A stretch of DNA of 64,000 nucleotides from contig CAJUMU010000001.1 of assembly GCA_910587675.1 (NCBI GenBank), positions 251,770-315,769 of the forward strand. The letters are read 5' to 3'. A program made the translations under genes and the position numbers. The stretch comes from an uncultured Alistipes sp. GTDB lineage: Bacteria; Bacteroidota; Bacteroidia; Bacteroidales; Rikenellaceae. Position 1 is the stretch's first letter. Each line of letters opens with the position of its first letter. Under the pieces are notes generated by a model that saw nothing but the letters and a program-made list of their open reading frames with translations, was not told the DNA's origin and did no database searches. Positions 7,251 to 13,585 of this stretch are shown here, one piece after another.

Positions 7251-8003
7251 ATGAAACGTATGACGATGGTTCTCGCGATTTCGGTCGCGATATTTTTCGC
7301 GGCGTGCGGCGGCCCTGCCCGCGAAGCGCGGCTTATGAGCTACAATGTCCGCAACTGCCTCGGACTCGACGGCGAGGTCTCGTACGACCGCGTCGCGCGC
7401 GTCATAAACGACGCCGCACCCAACGCCGTGGCCCTTCAGGAGTTGGACAGCATGACGACGCGATATCCCGAGCAGGATGTGTTGCGCAATCTGGCCGAGC
7501 GAACGGGCATGTATCCCGTGTACGCCGCCTCGATAGATTATCGCGGCGGTAAGTACGGCATAGGCATGCTGACGCGCGAGAAGCCTTTGTCGTTCCGCAG
7601 AGTGGCGTTGCCGTGCCGCTCGGAACCGCGGTCGCTTCTGATCGTGGAGTTGCCCGATTACTATTACTGTTCGACGCACCTGTCGCTCAACGCCGAGGAT
7701 CGGGTGAGCGACGCGAAGATAATTCTCGACGAGTTCGCGAAGTTGGACAAACCCGCGTTTCTGGCGGGCGATTTTAATGCCGAATCCGACGAGGAGGCAA
7801 TGCGCGCGCTTCGCGAAGGATTCGAAGTGTTCGAAAAGAGGGGCGGCAATCTCACCTTTCCCGCGAACGATCCCGACATCGAGATCGATTATATATGTCG
7901 GTACAAGAGGGCGCGTTCGGCGGGCGAGGTGGTCGACCATCGGGTGATCGAAGCCGTCGTGGAGTCGGATCACCGTCCGATAGTGGCCGATGTGAGGTAT
8001 TGA
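7251..8003 (+). CDS. Secreted endonuclease/exonuclease/phosphatase family lipoprotein
   Basis: From the ATG at 7251 the product has 250 residues. It begins with a lipoprotein signal (hydrophobic stretch ending FFAACGG, lipidated Cys near 19). The EEP fold motifs are in order: MSYNVRN, ALQELDS (catalytic Glu), THLSLN, GDFNAESDEEA (Asp/Asn pair) and SDHRPIVADV (terminal Asp-His). These metal-dependent phosphodiesterases act on nucleic acids, phospholipid head groups or inositol phosphates, and the sequence does not say which. An upstream in-frame extension to 7206 lacks a sensible signal peptide, so the internal ATG is preferred. Confidence 0.88.
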   Translation: MKRMTMVLAISVAIFFAACGGPAREARLMSYNVRNCLGLDGEVSYDRVARVINDAAPNAVALQELDSMTTRYPEQDVLRNLAERTGMYPVYAASIDYRGGKYGIGMLTREKPLSFRRVALPCRSEPRSLLIVELPDYYYCSTHLSLNAEDRVSDAKIILDEFAKLDKPAFLAGDFNAESDEEAMRALREGFEVFEKRGGNLTFPANDPDIEIDYICRYKRARSAGEVVDHRVIEAVVESDHRPIVADVRY

Positions 8004-8010
8004 TTCTTTT

Positions 8011-8056
8011 CGTCATGCCACCGAGCGAGGCGAGGATTGGCATCTTGAACGAAAAA
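8011..8056. repeat. Dispersed short repeat, family C copy 1 (inverted)
   Basis: Its reverse complement matches 11110-11151 over about 40 bases (shared CGTT..AGATGCCAATC and CGCTCGGTGGCATGACG). Each copy can form a hairpin through ATGCCA/TGGCAT. It lies between the convergent genes ending at 8003 and 8182. Confidence 0.7.
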
Positions 8057-8058
8057 AT

Positions 8059-8178
8059 GCGACTCGTCAGAGTCGTGCAGTCCGCCGCCCCCACTGCGGC
8101 GGACTGCAACTCTCCAAGGCTCGTGTACTCCTGCCGTCGTCGGCGAACAGCACTCTCTCCGCCATGCCGCCGAACTGC
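8059..8178. repeat. Dispersed hairpin repeat, family B copy 1
   Basis: It has a GC-rich core with the hairpin GCAGTCCGCCG/CGGCGGACTGC, a second part containing CCGTCGTCGGCGAA, and a variable end hairpin (GCGACTC-GTCA-GAGTCG). Related copies lie at 17790-17890, 29237-29291, 49326-49419, 49616-49710 and 60881-60976. This one fills the gap between two convergent genes. Confidence 0.8.
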
Positions 8179-8181
8179 ATT

Positions 8182-9300
8182 TTACTTTCCCTCGCGTCCG
8201 AAATAGACGTCGAGCAGTTCTTTGGCGGCAATGAACGAACTTTGCTTGGCTTCGAGCACGCGCCGTTCGATCTCGGCTATGCGTTCGGCCACAGCGGGGT
8301 TGCGGTAGAAACTGCTCTTGAGAGCCTCGTTTATGCTCTCGTACATCCAATATTTATTCTGACGGTTGCGGTTCGTGTCGTAGTAACCGTTCTTCTCGAT
8401 GTGGTCGAGGAACTCCTCCACGCCTTTCCACACCTCCTCCAATCCCGCGCCGTCTACCGACGAGCAGGTATAGACCTTGGGCCGCCAACCAGATTCGGGC
8501 ATGGGGAATAGGTGCAACGCCCCTTGGAACTGGGTTTTGGCCAGCTCGGCCTTGTGGATGTTCTCGCCGTCGGCTTTGGTTATGACCATCATGTCGGCCA
8601 TCTCCATTATGCCGCGCTTGATGCCCTGCAACTCGTCGCCCGCGCCCGAGATCTGCAACAGCATGAACATGTCGACCATCGAGTGCACGGCCGTCTCCGA
8701 CTGTCCCACGCCGACCGTCTCGATCAATATGACGTCGAATCCCGCCGCTTCGCACAGCACGATCGTCTCGCGCGTCTTGCGCGCCACGCCGCCCAGCGAA
8801 CCCGCCGAGGGCGAGGGGCGGATGAAGATGTCGGGATTGTTGGCTATGCTCTCCATGCGGGTCTTGTCGCCGAGGATCGAGCCGCCGCTGCGCTCGGAAC
8901 TGGGGTCGATGGCCAGCACGGCCAAACGGTGACGAAGCGAAGCGACCATGTTGCCGATGGCCTCGATGAAGGTCGACTTGCCCGCGCCCGGGACGCCCGT
9001 AATGCCGATGCGTATCGAACGGCCCGCATGGGGCAGGCAGCGTTCGATTATCTCCTGCGCTTGGGCGTAATGCTCGGGCTTGTTGCTCTCGATGAGCGTT
9101 ATGGCTTGCGAGAGTATGGTGATGTCGCCGCGCAGAATACCGTCGACATATTGATCGGTGGTGAGCGCGCGTCGGCGTTTGCGCACGAAGTGGGGGTTGA
9201 CTATCGGTTGTTCGGCCACGCCTTCGGTGACGTTCAGCGCGCTGTCGTGATGCGCGTCGGCATACTCTTTCTCGTAATGATCTATTTTCGTAAATGACAT
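8182..9300 (-). CDS. meaB: MeaB/ArgK-type GTPase, methylmalonyl-CoA mutase chaperone
   Basis: The 372-residue G3E-family GTPase protects and reloads adenosylcobalamin in methylmalonyl-CoA mutase. The Walker A motif GVPGAGKST is at 102-110; downstream are DPSSERSGGSILGDKTRM, ETVGVGQSE (switch region) and the NKxD-like TKADGEN. The length slightly exceeds the usual 330 residues because of an N-terminal extension of about 45 residues. Its client enzyme is encoded at 40499-44493, far from here. It is the second gene of an operon with a thioredoxin-like secreted protein (10-base gap). Confidence 0.95.
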   Translation of the reverse strand: MSFTKIDHYEKEYADAHHDSALNVTEGVAEQPIVNPHFVRKRRRALTTDQYVDGILRGDITILSQAITLIESNKPEHYAQAQEIIERCLPHAGRSIRIGITGVPGAGKSTFIEAIGNMVASLRHRLAVLAIDPSSERSGGSILGDKTRMESIANNPDIFIRPSPSAGSLGGVARKTRETIVLCEAAGFDVILIETVGVGQSETAVHSMVDMFMLLQISGAGDELQGIKRGIMEMADMMVITKADGENIHKAELAKTQFQGALHLFPMPESGWRPKVYTCSSVDGAGLEEVWKGVEEFLDHIEKNGYYDTNRNRQNKYWMYESINEALKSSFYRNPAVAERIAEIERRVLEAKQSSFIAAKELLDVYFGREGK

Positions 9301-9310
9301 AATATCTGTT

Positions 9311-9781
9311 CTATTCGCCGGTTATTATTCGGTCCGTAATTTTTTCGGTGAGCGTTATGCCGTTGCCGCACCAAACGGCGCGCCGTTTGCGGTCGCTGAT
9401 GACGCAAAACGGTATGAACTTGACCCCGAAATAGCGGAACGCGCGTCCGCCGTCGTCGAAAGCCACGGCCATGCGGTCGCCGAGGTGCTCGGTGAGGGTC
9501 ACGCCCGCCGTGTCGTAATCCTCCTTGGTGACGATGATCACGTTGAGTTTGGTGCCGTATTTGCTGACCATATTCTTCACGCGTCGGAGGCATTGGCGGC
9601 AAAGGGGGCTCTCCGAGTGGTAGAAGATCATGCAGGTGTAGTCGGCCGCTTCGGGTTGCAGATCCATGAGCCACTTGCGGAAACGGGTCTCGGGCAGTTT
9701 CTCGCCTATAACGACGTTTTGGGCCGAGGCCGCGACGACGGCCGAGAGCATTATGACCAACGTGAGGATTAGTCTCTTCAT
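9311..9781 (-). CDS. Secreted thioredoxin-like protein with CRQC motif
   Basis: The 156-residue protein has a clear signal peptide (cleavage probably after residue 20, at ASAQ). The body looks like a thioredoxin/TlpA fold: ETRFRKW, then CMIFYHSESPLCRQCLRR with a C-x-x-C pair (CRQC), NVIIVTKED, and KFIPFCVISD with the cis-Pro-like position. The predicted role is a periplasmic disulfide oxidoreductase. The spacing of the CxxC within the fold is later than in classic TlpA, so the assignment is moderate. It is cotranscribed with meaB downstream, with no obvious functional link. Confidence 0.7.
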   Translation of the reverse strand: MKRLILTLVIMLSAVVAASAQNVVIGEKLPETRFRKWLMDLQPEAADYTCMIFYHSESPLCRQCLRRVKNMVSKYGTKLNVIIVTKEDYDTAGVTLTEHLGDRMAVAFDDGGRAFRYFGVKFIPFCVISDRKRRAVWCGNGITLTEKITDRIITGE

Positions 9782-9869
9782 TTCGGGGGATGGTAAGTGC
9801 GTTTGTCGGGAGCGAAATTAACAACTTTCGCGCAAAGAAGCAAAAGTTTAATATACATAAAGTCGAAAT

Positions 9870-11003
9870 ATGAGAATTGGTTACGATCTTTCGGAACATG
9901 CCGCTTCGGATAGCGGGGCTTCGCTCGATGTGCGGCGGATGTTGGGCGCTCTCGGGGATTGCGAAGAGATAGACGAGGTTGTCGTGCTGGCGGCGTTCGG
10001 CGCGCCGAACAACGACACCGAAACGCGCGAGAGGCCGACGTGGCGGCATGTGGCGGCGCATCCCGTATTCGCGTCGCTGCCGCGCGTATGGCGCAACCTG
10101 CGTATGCCCGCGCATCTGAAGCGCAACGAAGTGGATATATATCATGCGCTTACGGGCGAGATCCCGTGGCGTATGGCCTATTCGCCCCAACGGCTGGTGG
10201 TGAGCGTGGACGACGTGAGTTTCCTGCTGCATCCCGATGCCTTCGGGATGTGGGACCGCCTCGCCAAGCGGTGCCGATGCTATTTCAGTTGTCGGGTGGC
10301 GCATCGGGTCATAACGCCCGACGACCGTGCGCGACGCGCGCTCGCGGCCTTCGGCGTGGAGGACGGAAAGATAGTCGTGATGATGCCGTACGCCTCTCAA
10401 ACCGGCGCCGACGCGTTCGGCGAGGCCGATGAAGAGCGTCTGCGGGAGCGTTACGAGTTGCCCGAACGATTCTTTTTGATGTCTGGCGCCGTCGTGGCGT
10501 CGGGAAGTTACGGCGAGGCGGTGGAGGCTCTCGCCGCGATGGCGAGGGACGGGCGATGCGGCTCGGACGTAGGGCTGGTCGTATGCGGCCGCCGCACGGA
10601 GTACTCCGACCGACTGTTGGAGTATGCCGACAAATCGGACGCCGCGGGACGGGTGAATATTATATATGAATGCGACGAACGCGATTTGGCGGCGTTGCGC
10701 TCGATAGCAACGGCGATGCTCTTTCTCCCGCAGACGGAGCGTTCGGCGCAGACGGTGATCGACGCCGTTACGGAGGGCGTGCCCATGATCGCGAGCGACA
10801 GGGAGAGTTTCCGCGATGCCGTCGGCGATGCCGTGTTGTATGTCGATCCCTTTTCGTCCGACGAGATCGCCGACGCGATGACGATGTTGCTGAACGACGA
10901 GATGTGCGCCGCGCGGTTGGGCGAGGCCATGCGTCGACGCGCCGCCGAGTGGTCGCCCGAGAGCGCGGCGCGGCGGTTGGTGGAGATATACGGATCGTTG
11001 TAA
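9870..11003 (+). CDS. GT4-family (GT-B fold) glycosyltransferase
   Basis: The 377-residue protein starts with the two-domain GT-B pattern (MRIGYDLSEHA; DIYHALTGEIPW). Its C-terminal donor-binding domain contains GLVVCGRR, LFLPQTERSAQTVIDAVTEGVPMIASD and the acidic E-x7-E region typical of GT4 enzymes, ending at a conserved AEWSPESAARRLVEIY helix. It should transfer a nucleotide-activated sugar to a lipid-linked or polysaccharide acceptor at the cytoplasmic membrane. It stands alone, not in a capsule or O-antigen cluster, so the acceptor cannot be inferred. Confidence 0.85.
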   Translation: MRIGYDLSEHAASDSGASLDVRRMLGALGDCEEIDEVVVLAAFGAPNNDTETRERPTWRHVAAHPVFASLPRVWRNLRMPAHLKRNEVDIYHALTGEIPWRMAYSPQRLVVSVDDVSFLLHPDAFGMWDRLAKRCRCYFSCRVAHRVITPDDRARRALAAFGVEDGKIVVMMPYASQTGADAFGEADEERLRERYELPERFFLMSGAVVASGSYGEAVEALAAMARDGRCGSDVGLVVCGRRTEYSDRLLEYADKSDAAGRVNIIYECDERDLAALRSIATAMLFLPQTERSAQTVIDAVTEGVPMIASDRESFRDAVGDAVLYVDPFSSDEIADAMTMLLNDEMCAARLGEAMRRRAAEWSPESAARRLVEIYGSL

Positions 11004-11012
11004 GTGAATTTA

Positions 11013-11036
11013 TTCGGGTCTCAGGCTACCGCCCGA
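11013..11036 (+). terminator. Possible terminator after the glycosyltransferase
   Basis: A hairpin with arms ATTCGGG and CCCGAAT lies 10 bases after the stop codon. The T-run behind it is weak, so this is tentative. Confidence 0.35.
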
Positions 11037-11109
11037 ATACATTTCGTCATTCCACATTTTGCAGCTCGGAAGAGTTGTAAAATGAATGGAATCTCTTGCG
11101 TCGAATTTC

Positions 11110-11151
11110 TCGTTTGAGATGCCAATCTTCACTGCGCTCGGTGGCATGACG
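11110..11151. repeat. Dispersed short repeat, family C copy 2
   Basis: It matches the reverse complement of 8011-8056. The arms AGATGCCA and TGGCATG can pair. It sits just ahead of the promoter of the 6S-like RNA. Confidence 0.7.
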
Positions 11152-11170
11152 TTTATATTCGGAAATTATT

Positions 11171-11200
11171 TTTGCTTTTCAAGAAAAAGTACTACCTTTG
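11171..11200 (+). promoter_or_regulatory. Promoter of the 6S-like RNA
   Basis: TTTG (11171-11174), 18 bases, then TACCTTTG (11193-11200). The predicted RNA start lies a few bases downstream, at the beginning of the closing stem. Confidence 0.7.
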
Positions 11201-11366
11201 TTCTTGCAAACAATTTCTTATATTACCTTTATTACTAATTGGTTTCGTTGGTGAAATCATACTAACAAGTATGCGCAGAGCCGTTGGGGTTTAGCGACCC
11301 GCGAATGGCACACTAACGAACCCGTAAAAAGGTAAAGGAGTTGTTTGCAGCTGCGCATATTTTTTA
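11201..11366 (+). ncRNA. 6S-like structured RNA
   Basis: No protein frame is present, but the segment folds into a long rod. The closing stem pairs TTGCAAACAA (11204-11213) with TTGTTTGCA (11341-11349) and ACCTTT with AAAGGT. An inner stem pairs GGTTTCGTTGGTG (11241-11253) with CACTAACGAACC (11311-11322), with one bulge and one wobble. Between the stems lies an open region, and the apical part carries a small hairpin. Closing stem, central bubble and apical stem-loop are the layout of 6S RNA, which binds the housekeeping RNA polymerase. A T-run at 11360-11366 could end it. The structural class is inferred from pairing alone; a different Bacteroidales structured RNA is the main alternative. 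Confidence 0.6.
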
Positions 11367-11386
11367 TTTATGCAAACAACTCCTTT
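11334..11386. repeat. Perfect 16-bp inverted repeat at the 3' end of the 6S-like RNA
   Basis: AAAGGAGTTGTTTGCA (11334-11349) and its exact reverse complement (11371-11386) flank 21 bases that include a T-run. The left arm is also the 3' strand of the RNA closing stem, so the right arm competes with the 5' end of the RNA. Confidence 0.9.
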
Positions 11387-11578
11387 AGTCCGCGTTACTA
11401 CGCAGACAAGCCGCAAGGCCGACCGCAGGCGGTTCCCGCCGTGCAATGATCCTATTCATTTCCATTCACATCCGCCCGATTGACAAATATTTATCAATCA
11501 ACATCTTTATTCTCTTTGTTGCGCCTCGCGCGCGATAAGGACAGCCACTTTATTATCTAATCCGAAACAAAAATTACA
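11387..11578. other. Leader region of the nucleotidyltransferase-HEPN gene
   Basis: The first part, to about 11450, is GC-rich with small dyads and no recognisable gene. At 11479-11498 lies a 20-base palindrome with one mismatched pair (ATTGAC-AAATATTT-ATCAAT pattern), suited to a dimeric repressor. A TTG starting at 11480 overlaps this palindrome, with CATCTTTA about 19 bases further on. This is a weak promoter match, so the palindrome may be an operator. Confidence 0.45.
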
Positions 11579-12463
11579 ATGGGAACGAATCAAAAACACA
11601 TGCAGGAGCAGCCTGCACAAAATATTTTAGCGACAACCGCTATCGAAGAACCGAAACAGCAATCGTACGACCCTTTGAAAGCCGCTCGAATCGCCGAAAC
11701 ACTCGCAGAATTGCTGGACCCCGAATATATCCTGCTGTTCGGGAAACTCGCCGACGGAACGCCCCACAGCGATATTCTCGCATACGACTTATTGGCGGTA
11801 ACCGACGGCCCCGCGCATTACAGTTGGTACGACGCAAAACGATATTTGAAGATGAAACTCCCCTACATCGGACATGGCGCGCCGTATATTAATTTGTATA
11901 TACATACGAGACACGATATAGAAACGAGAAACGTTCCGTTCTTATATTTCGCACGAAAAGAGGGGATTGTATTGCATTCCCGCAGTCGAAAGGTTGCCCG
12001 ACCGCGCGACAAGTTCGATTTCGGTTATGCGGCATCGCTCGCGATGAAGTATGCGAACATCTTTATGCCGTTGGCCGACAAGCTCGCGGGTTATGCGGAA
12101 CGGAATCTCGATCGGGATCATGCACGCGAATCGGCTTATGCTATGGCGCAGGCGGCAGTATATTATTATAGGACTCTGTTTTATGTCTACCACGGATTCG
12201 AAGCGGACAGTTGCGATGTGCGGTATTTGCACCACCGTTTGCGCACTTTGTCTGGCGAGTTGCCTTTGCTGTTCGAGTCGGACGAATACTATCCGAAACA
12301 AACGCTACATTGCCTAAACAATTTTGCGACATATGCACCGCACGATCCCGATTTCTTCGTCGAGACCGAAGAATTGGCGCGGCACTTCGTCCTCGTGAAG
12401 CGGTTAGGAGAGATAGCTAAGCGATTATGCAATAGGCGAATGGAATTATATGCCAAACGATAA
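11579..12463 (+). CDS. Degenerate nucleotidyltransferase domain fused to HEPN domain
   Basis: The 294-residue protein has an N-terminal region (about 35-130) resembling a minimal nucleotidyltransferase (YILLFGKLADGTPHSD then YDLLAVTDG). The usual G-S of the GSx(10)DxD motif is G-K here, so catalysis is doubtful. A C-terminal helical domain (about 150-275) has the HEPN pattern (ESAYAMAQAAVYYYRTLFYVYHGFE, written here in two overlapping parts: ESAYAMAQAAVYYY and RTLFYVYHGFE). The position where HEPN RNases carry Rx4-6H reads RYLHHR, an R-x3-H. This MNT-HEPN single-chain layout is known in Bacteroidetes; split relatives form toxin-antitoxin pairs. The gene is AT-richer than its neighbours, stands alone between a structured RNA and a strong terminator, and may be horizontally acquired. 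Confidence 0.7.
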   Translation: MGTNQKHMQEQPAQNILATTAIEEPKQQSYDPLKAARIAETLAELLDPEYILLFGKLADGTPHSDILAYDLLAVTDGPAHYSWYDAKRYLKMKLPYIGHGAPYINLYIHTRHDIETRNVPFLYFARKEGIVLHSRSRKVARPRDKFDFGYAASLAMKYANIFMPLADKLAGYAERNLDRDHARESAYAMAQAAVYYYRTLFYVYHGFEADSCDVRYLHHRLRTLSGELPLLFESDEYYPKQTLHCLNNFATYAPHDPDFFVETEELARHFVLVKRLGEIAKRLCNRRMELYAKR

Positions 12464-12467
12464 AACA

Positions 12468-12504
12468 ACCGCTGCGGGACCCGAAAATCCCGCAGCGGTT
12501 TTTA
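12468..12504 (+). terminator. Bidirectional rho-independent terminator
   Basis: ACCGCTGCGGGA and TCCCGCAGCGGT form a perfect 12-bp stem with an 8-base loop, followed by TTTTTAT on the plus strand and TTGTTTTAT on the minus strand. It serves the HEPN gene and the convergent Yip1-like gene. Confidence 0.92.
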
Positions 12505-12524
12505 TATTGTTCGGGGGCCGCCCA

Positions 12525-13088
12525 CTAAATCAATCTCAACAGATGGATCGACGCGACGTAAGCCACTATGAAGCAAACGATGAATATGCCGACACCCTTA
12601 CCGTTCTTCAGATTGGTCGACTCGGCGAAAGCCTTGTAGCTCCAGAAGATATACCACAAAAAGAAGAGCATCGACACCAACCCTATCGCTGAGACCGTTA
12701 TCGGATATTTCAGGGCCGTATTCACGCTGCCGTCGGCCAGCAATCCCATGACGCTGCGGACTTTAGGTATCAAAAATATAATCATCGACACGTCGAAAGG
12801 TATTCGGGCGAAGAGGTTGAACGCCGCGACATCCCAAAAACGGATCTTCGACGACGAAGCCGCCAGCCCCGCCAGATACAGCACGACGGCAAAGACGGCC
12901 CACGCCGTAAGCTGGCGCGCGGTCGCCTGCAACAGATGATCGCCCGCGAAATTCATCTGCGTAAGCGACGTAAGGCGCATCCCAGCCTGCCAGAAAAGCA
13001 CCGAAACGAGGATCAATGCCGCTATGCCCCAGCACAACGCTTGGCGCAACGGCAGGAAACGGAACGGATTAAGAATTTTATTCATCAT
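12525..13088 (-). CDS. Yip1-like five-helix membrane protein
   Basis: From the ATG at 13088 the product has 187 residues. It shows the Yip1 pattern common in Bacteroidetes: a short cytosolic start (NPFRFLPLRQAL), then about five membrane segments near 18-34, 58-76, 92-108, 128-150 and 166-184. A longer frame begins at an ATG at 13136 that overlaps the end of the preceding gene; homologues usually begin near NPFRFLPL, so the shorter start is preferred. It is cotranscribed with the DUF2089 regulator. Its function is unknown; the pair may sense a membrane or ion condition. Confidence 0.75.
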   Translation of the reverse strand: MMNKILNPFRFLPLRQALCWGIAALILVSVLFWQAGMRLTSLTQMNFAGDHLLQATARQLTAWAVFAVVLYLAGLAASSSKIRFWDVAAFNLFARIPFDVSMIIFLIPKVRSVMGLLADGSVNTALKYPITVSAIGLVSMLFFLWYIFWSYKAFAESTNLKNGKGVGIFIVCFIVAYVASIHLLRLI

Positions 13089-13128
13089 AGCTTCAATATT
13101 TTGAGTTACCGACAAACCATACTTTCCG

Positions 13129-13401
13129 TCAAACATTCGACTTGTTCAATGCGGCTATAACCTCGTCCAGACGATTGCGCACCGTCGGGTAGCTCAACCC
13201 CATGCGCGACGCCATCTCCTTGAGCGACCCGCGGCAAAGCACGAAATCGCGCACGAACTCTCGGTCCTCGTCCGACAAACGCAACAACGCGGGCAGACGA
13301 TAATCCCCCTCGATACTCGTATCGCATGCCGCGCAGCGCATGGCATGCACCCGCAACATTCCGCCGCACGACGGACAGATTTTAGGCAGCTTCTTTTCCA
13401 T
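13129..13401 (-). CDS. DUF2089-type zinc-ribbon and HTH regulator
   Basis: The 90-residue protein has an N-terminal zinc ribbon (CPSCGG at 9-14 and CAAC at 28-31, four cysteines) followed by a helical region from LPALLRLSDEDREFVRDFV and an HTH-like end, KEMASRMGLSYPTVRNRLDEVI. This is the layout of DUF2089 proteins, thought to bind DNA. It is the first gene of a two-gene unit with a Yip1-like membrane protein. A large palindrome at 13447-13502 overlaps the -33 box of its promoter and is a good candidate for its own operator. Confidence 0.85.
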   Translation of the reverse strand: MEKKLPKICPSCGGMLRVHAMRCAACDTSIEGDYRLPALLRLSDEDREFVRDFVLCRGSLKEMASRMGLSYPTVRNRLDEVIAALNKSNV

Positions 13402-13419
13402 ATTGTTTCGAGATTTTCA

Positions 13420-13450
13420 CAAAATTAATACAAAACTAAATAAAATGCAA
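13420..13450 (-). promoter_or_regulatory. Promoter of the DUF2089-Yip1 operon
   Basis: On the minus strand TTG (13448-13450), a 20-base spacer and TAATTTTG (13420-13427) match the Bacteroidetes consensus. The -33 box lies inside the left arm of the palindrome at 13447-13502. Confidence 0.65.
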
Positions 13451-13502
13451 CTCTACTTTAATTTTATTAAACATGATTTAAATAAAATTAAAGCGAAGTT
13501 GC
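13447..13502. promoter_or_regulatory. Large AT-rich palindrome, candidate operator
   Basis: Left arm 13447-13468 and right arm 13481-13502 are reverse complements at 19 of 22 positions: GCAACT/AGTTGC outside, a 3-base internal mismatch, and a perfect 13-bp block CTTTAATTTTATT inside, around a 12-base centre. It is not a terminator: the upstream gene already has one at 13525-13557. Confidence 0.85.
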
Positions 13503-13524
13503 AAAATACGTCGAGCCGCACGCA

Positions 13525-13557
13525 CAAAAAAAAGAGCTGCCCGACTCCGCGGGCAGC
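13525..13557 (-). terminator. Rho-independent terminator of the TPR gene
   Basis: On the minus strand the stem GCTGCCCG/CGGGCAGC has a 6-base loop and is followed by TCTTTTTTTT. It begins about 29 bases after the stop codon of the gene at 13586. Confidence 0.92.
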
Positions 13558-13585
13558 CCATTCGTTACTATTCGTCGAACGACGA

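Noticed and set aside
11201..11400. Retron or integron attC element
   Set aside because: There is no reverse transcriptase or integrase gene nearby, and the pairing fits a rod-like 6S-type RNA better.
13447..13502. Palindrome as terminator of the TPR gene
   Set aside because: A canonical terminator with a T-run already lies at 13525-13557; the palindrome is AT-rich, and no T-run follows it directly.
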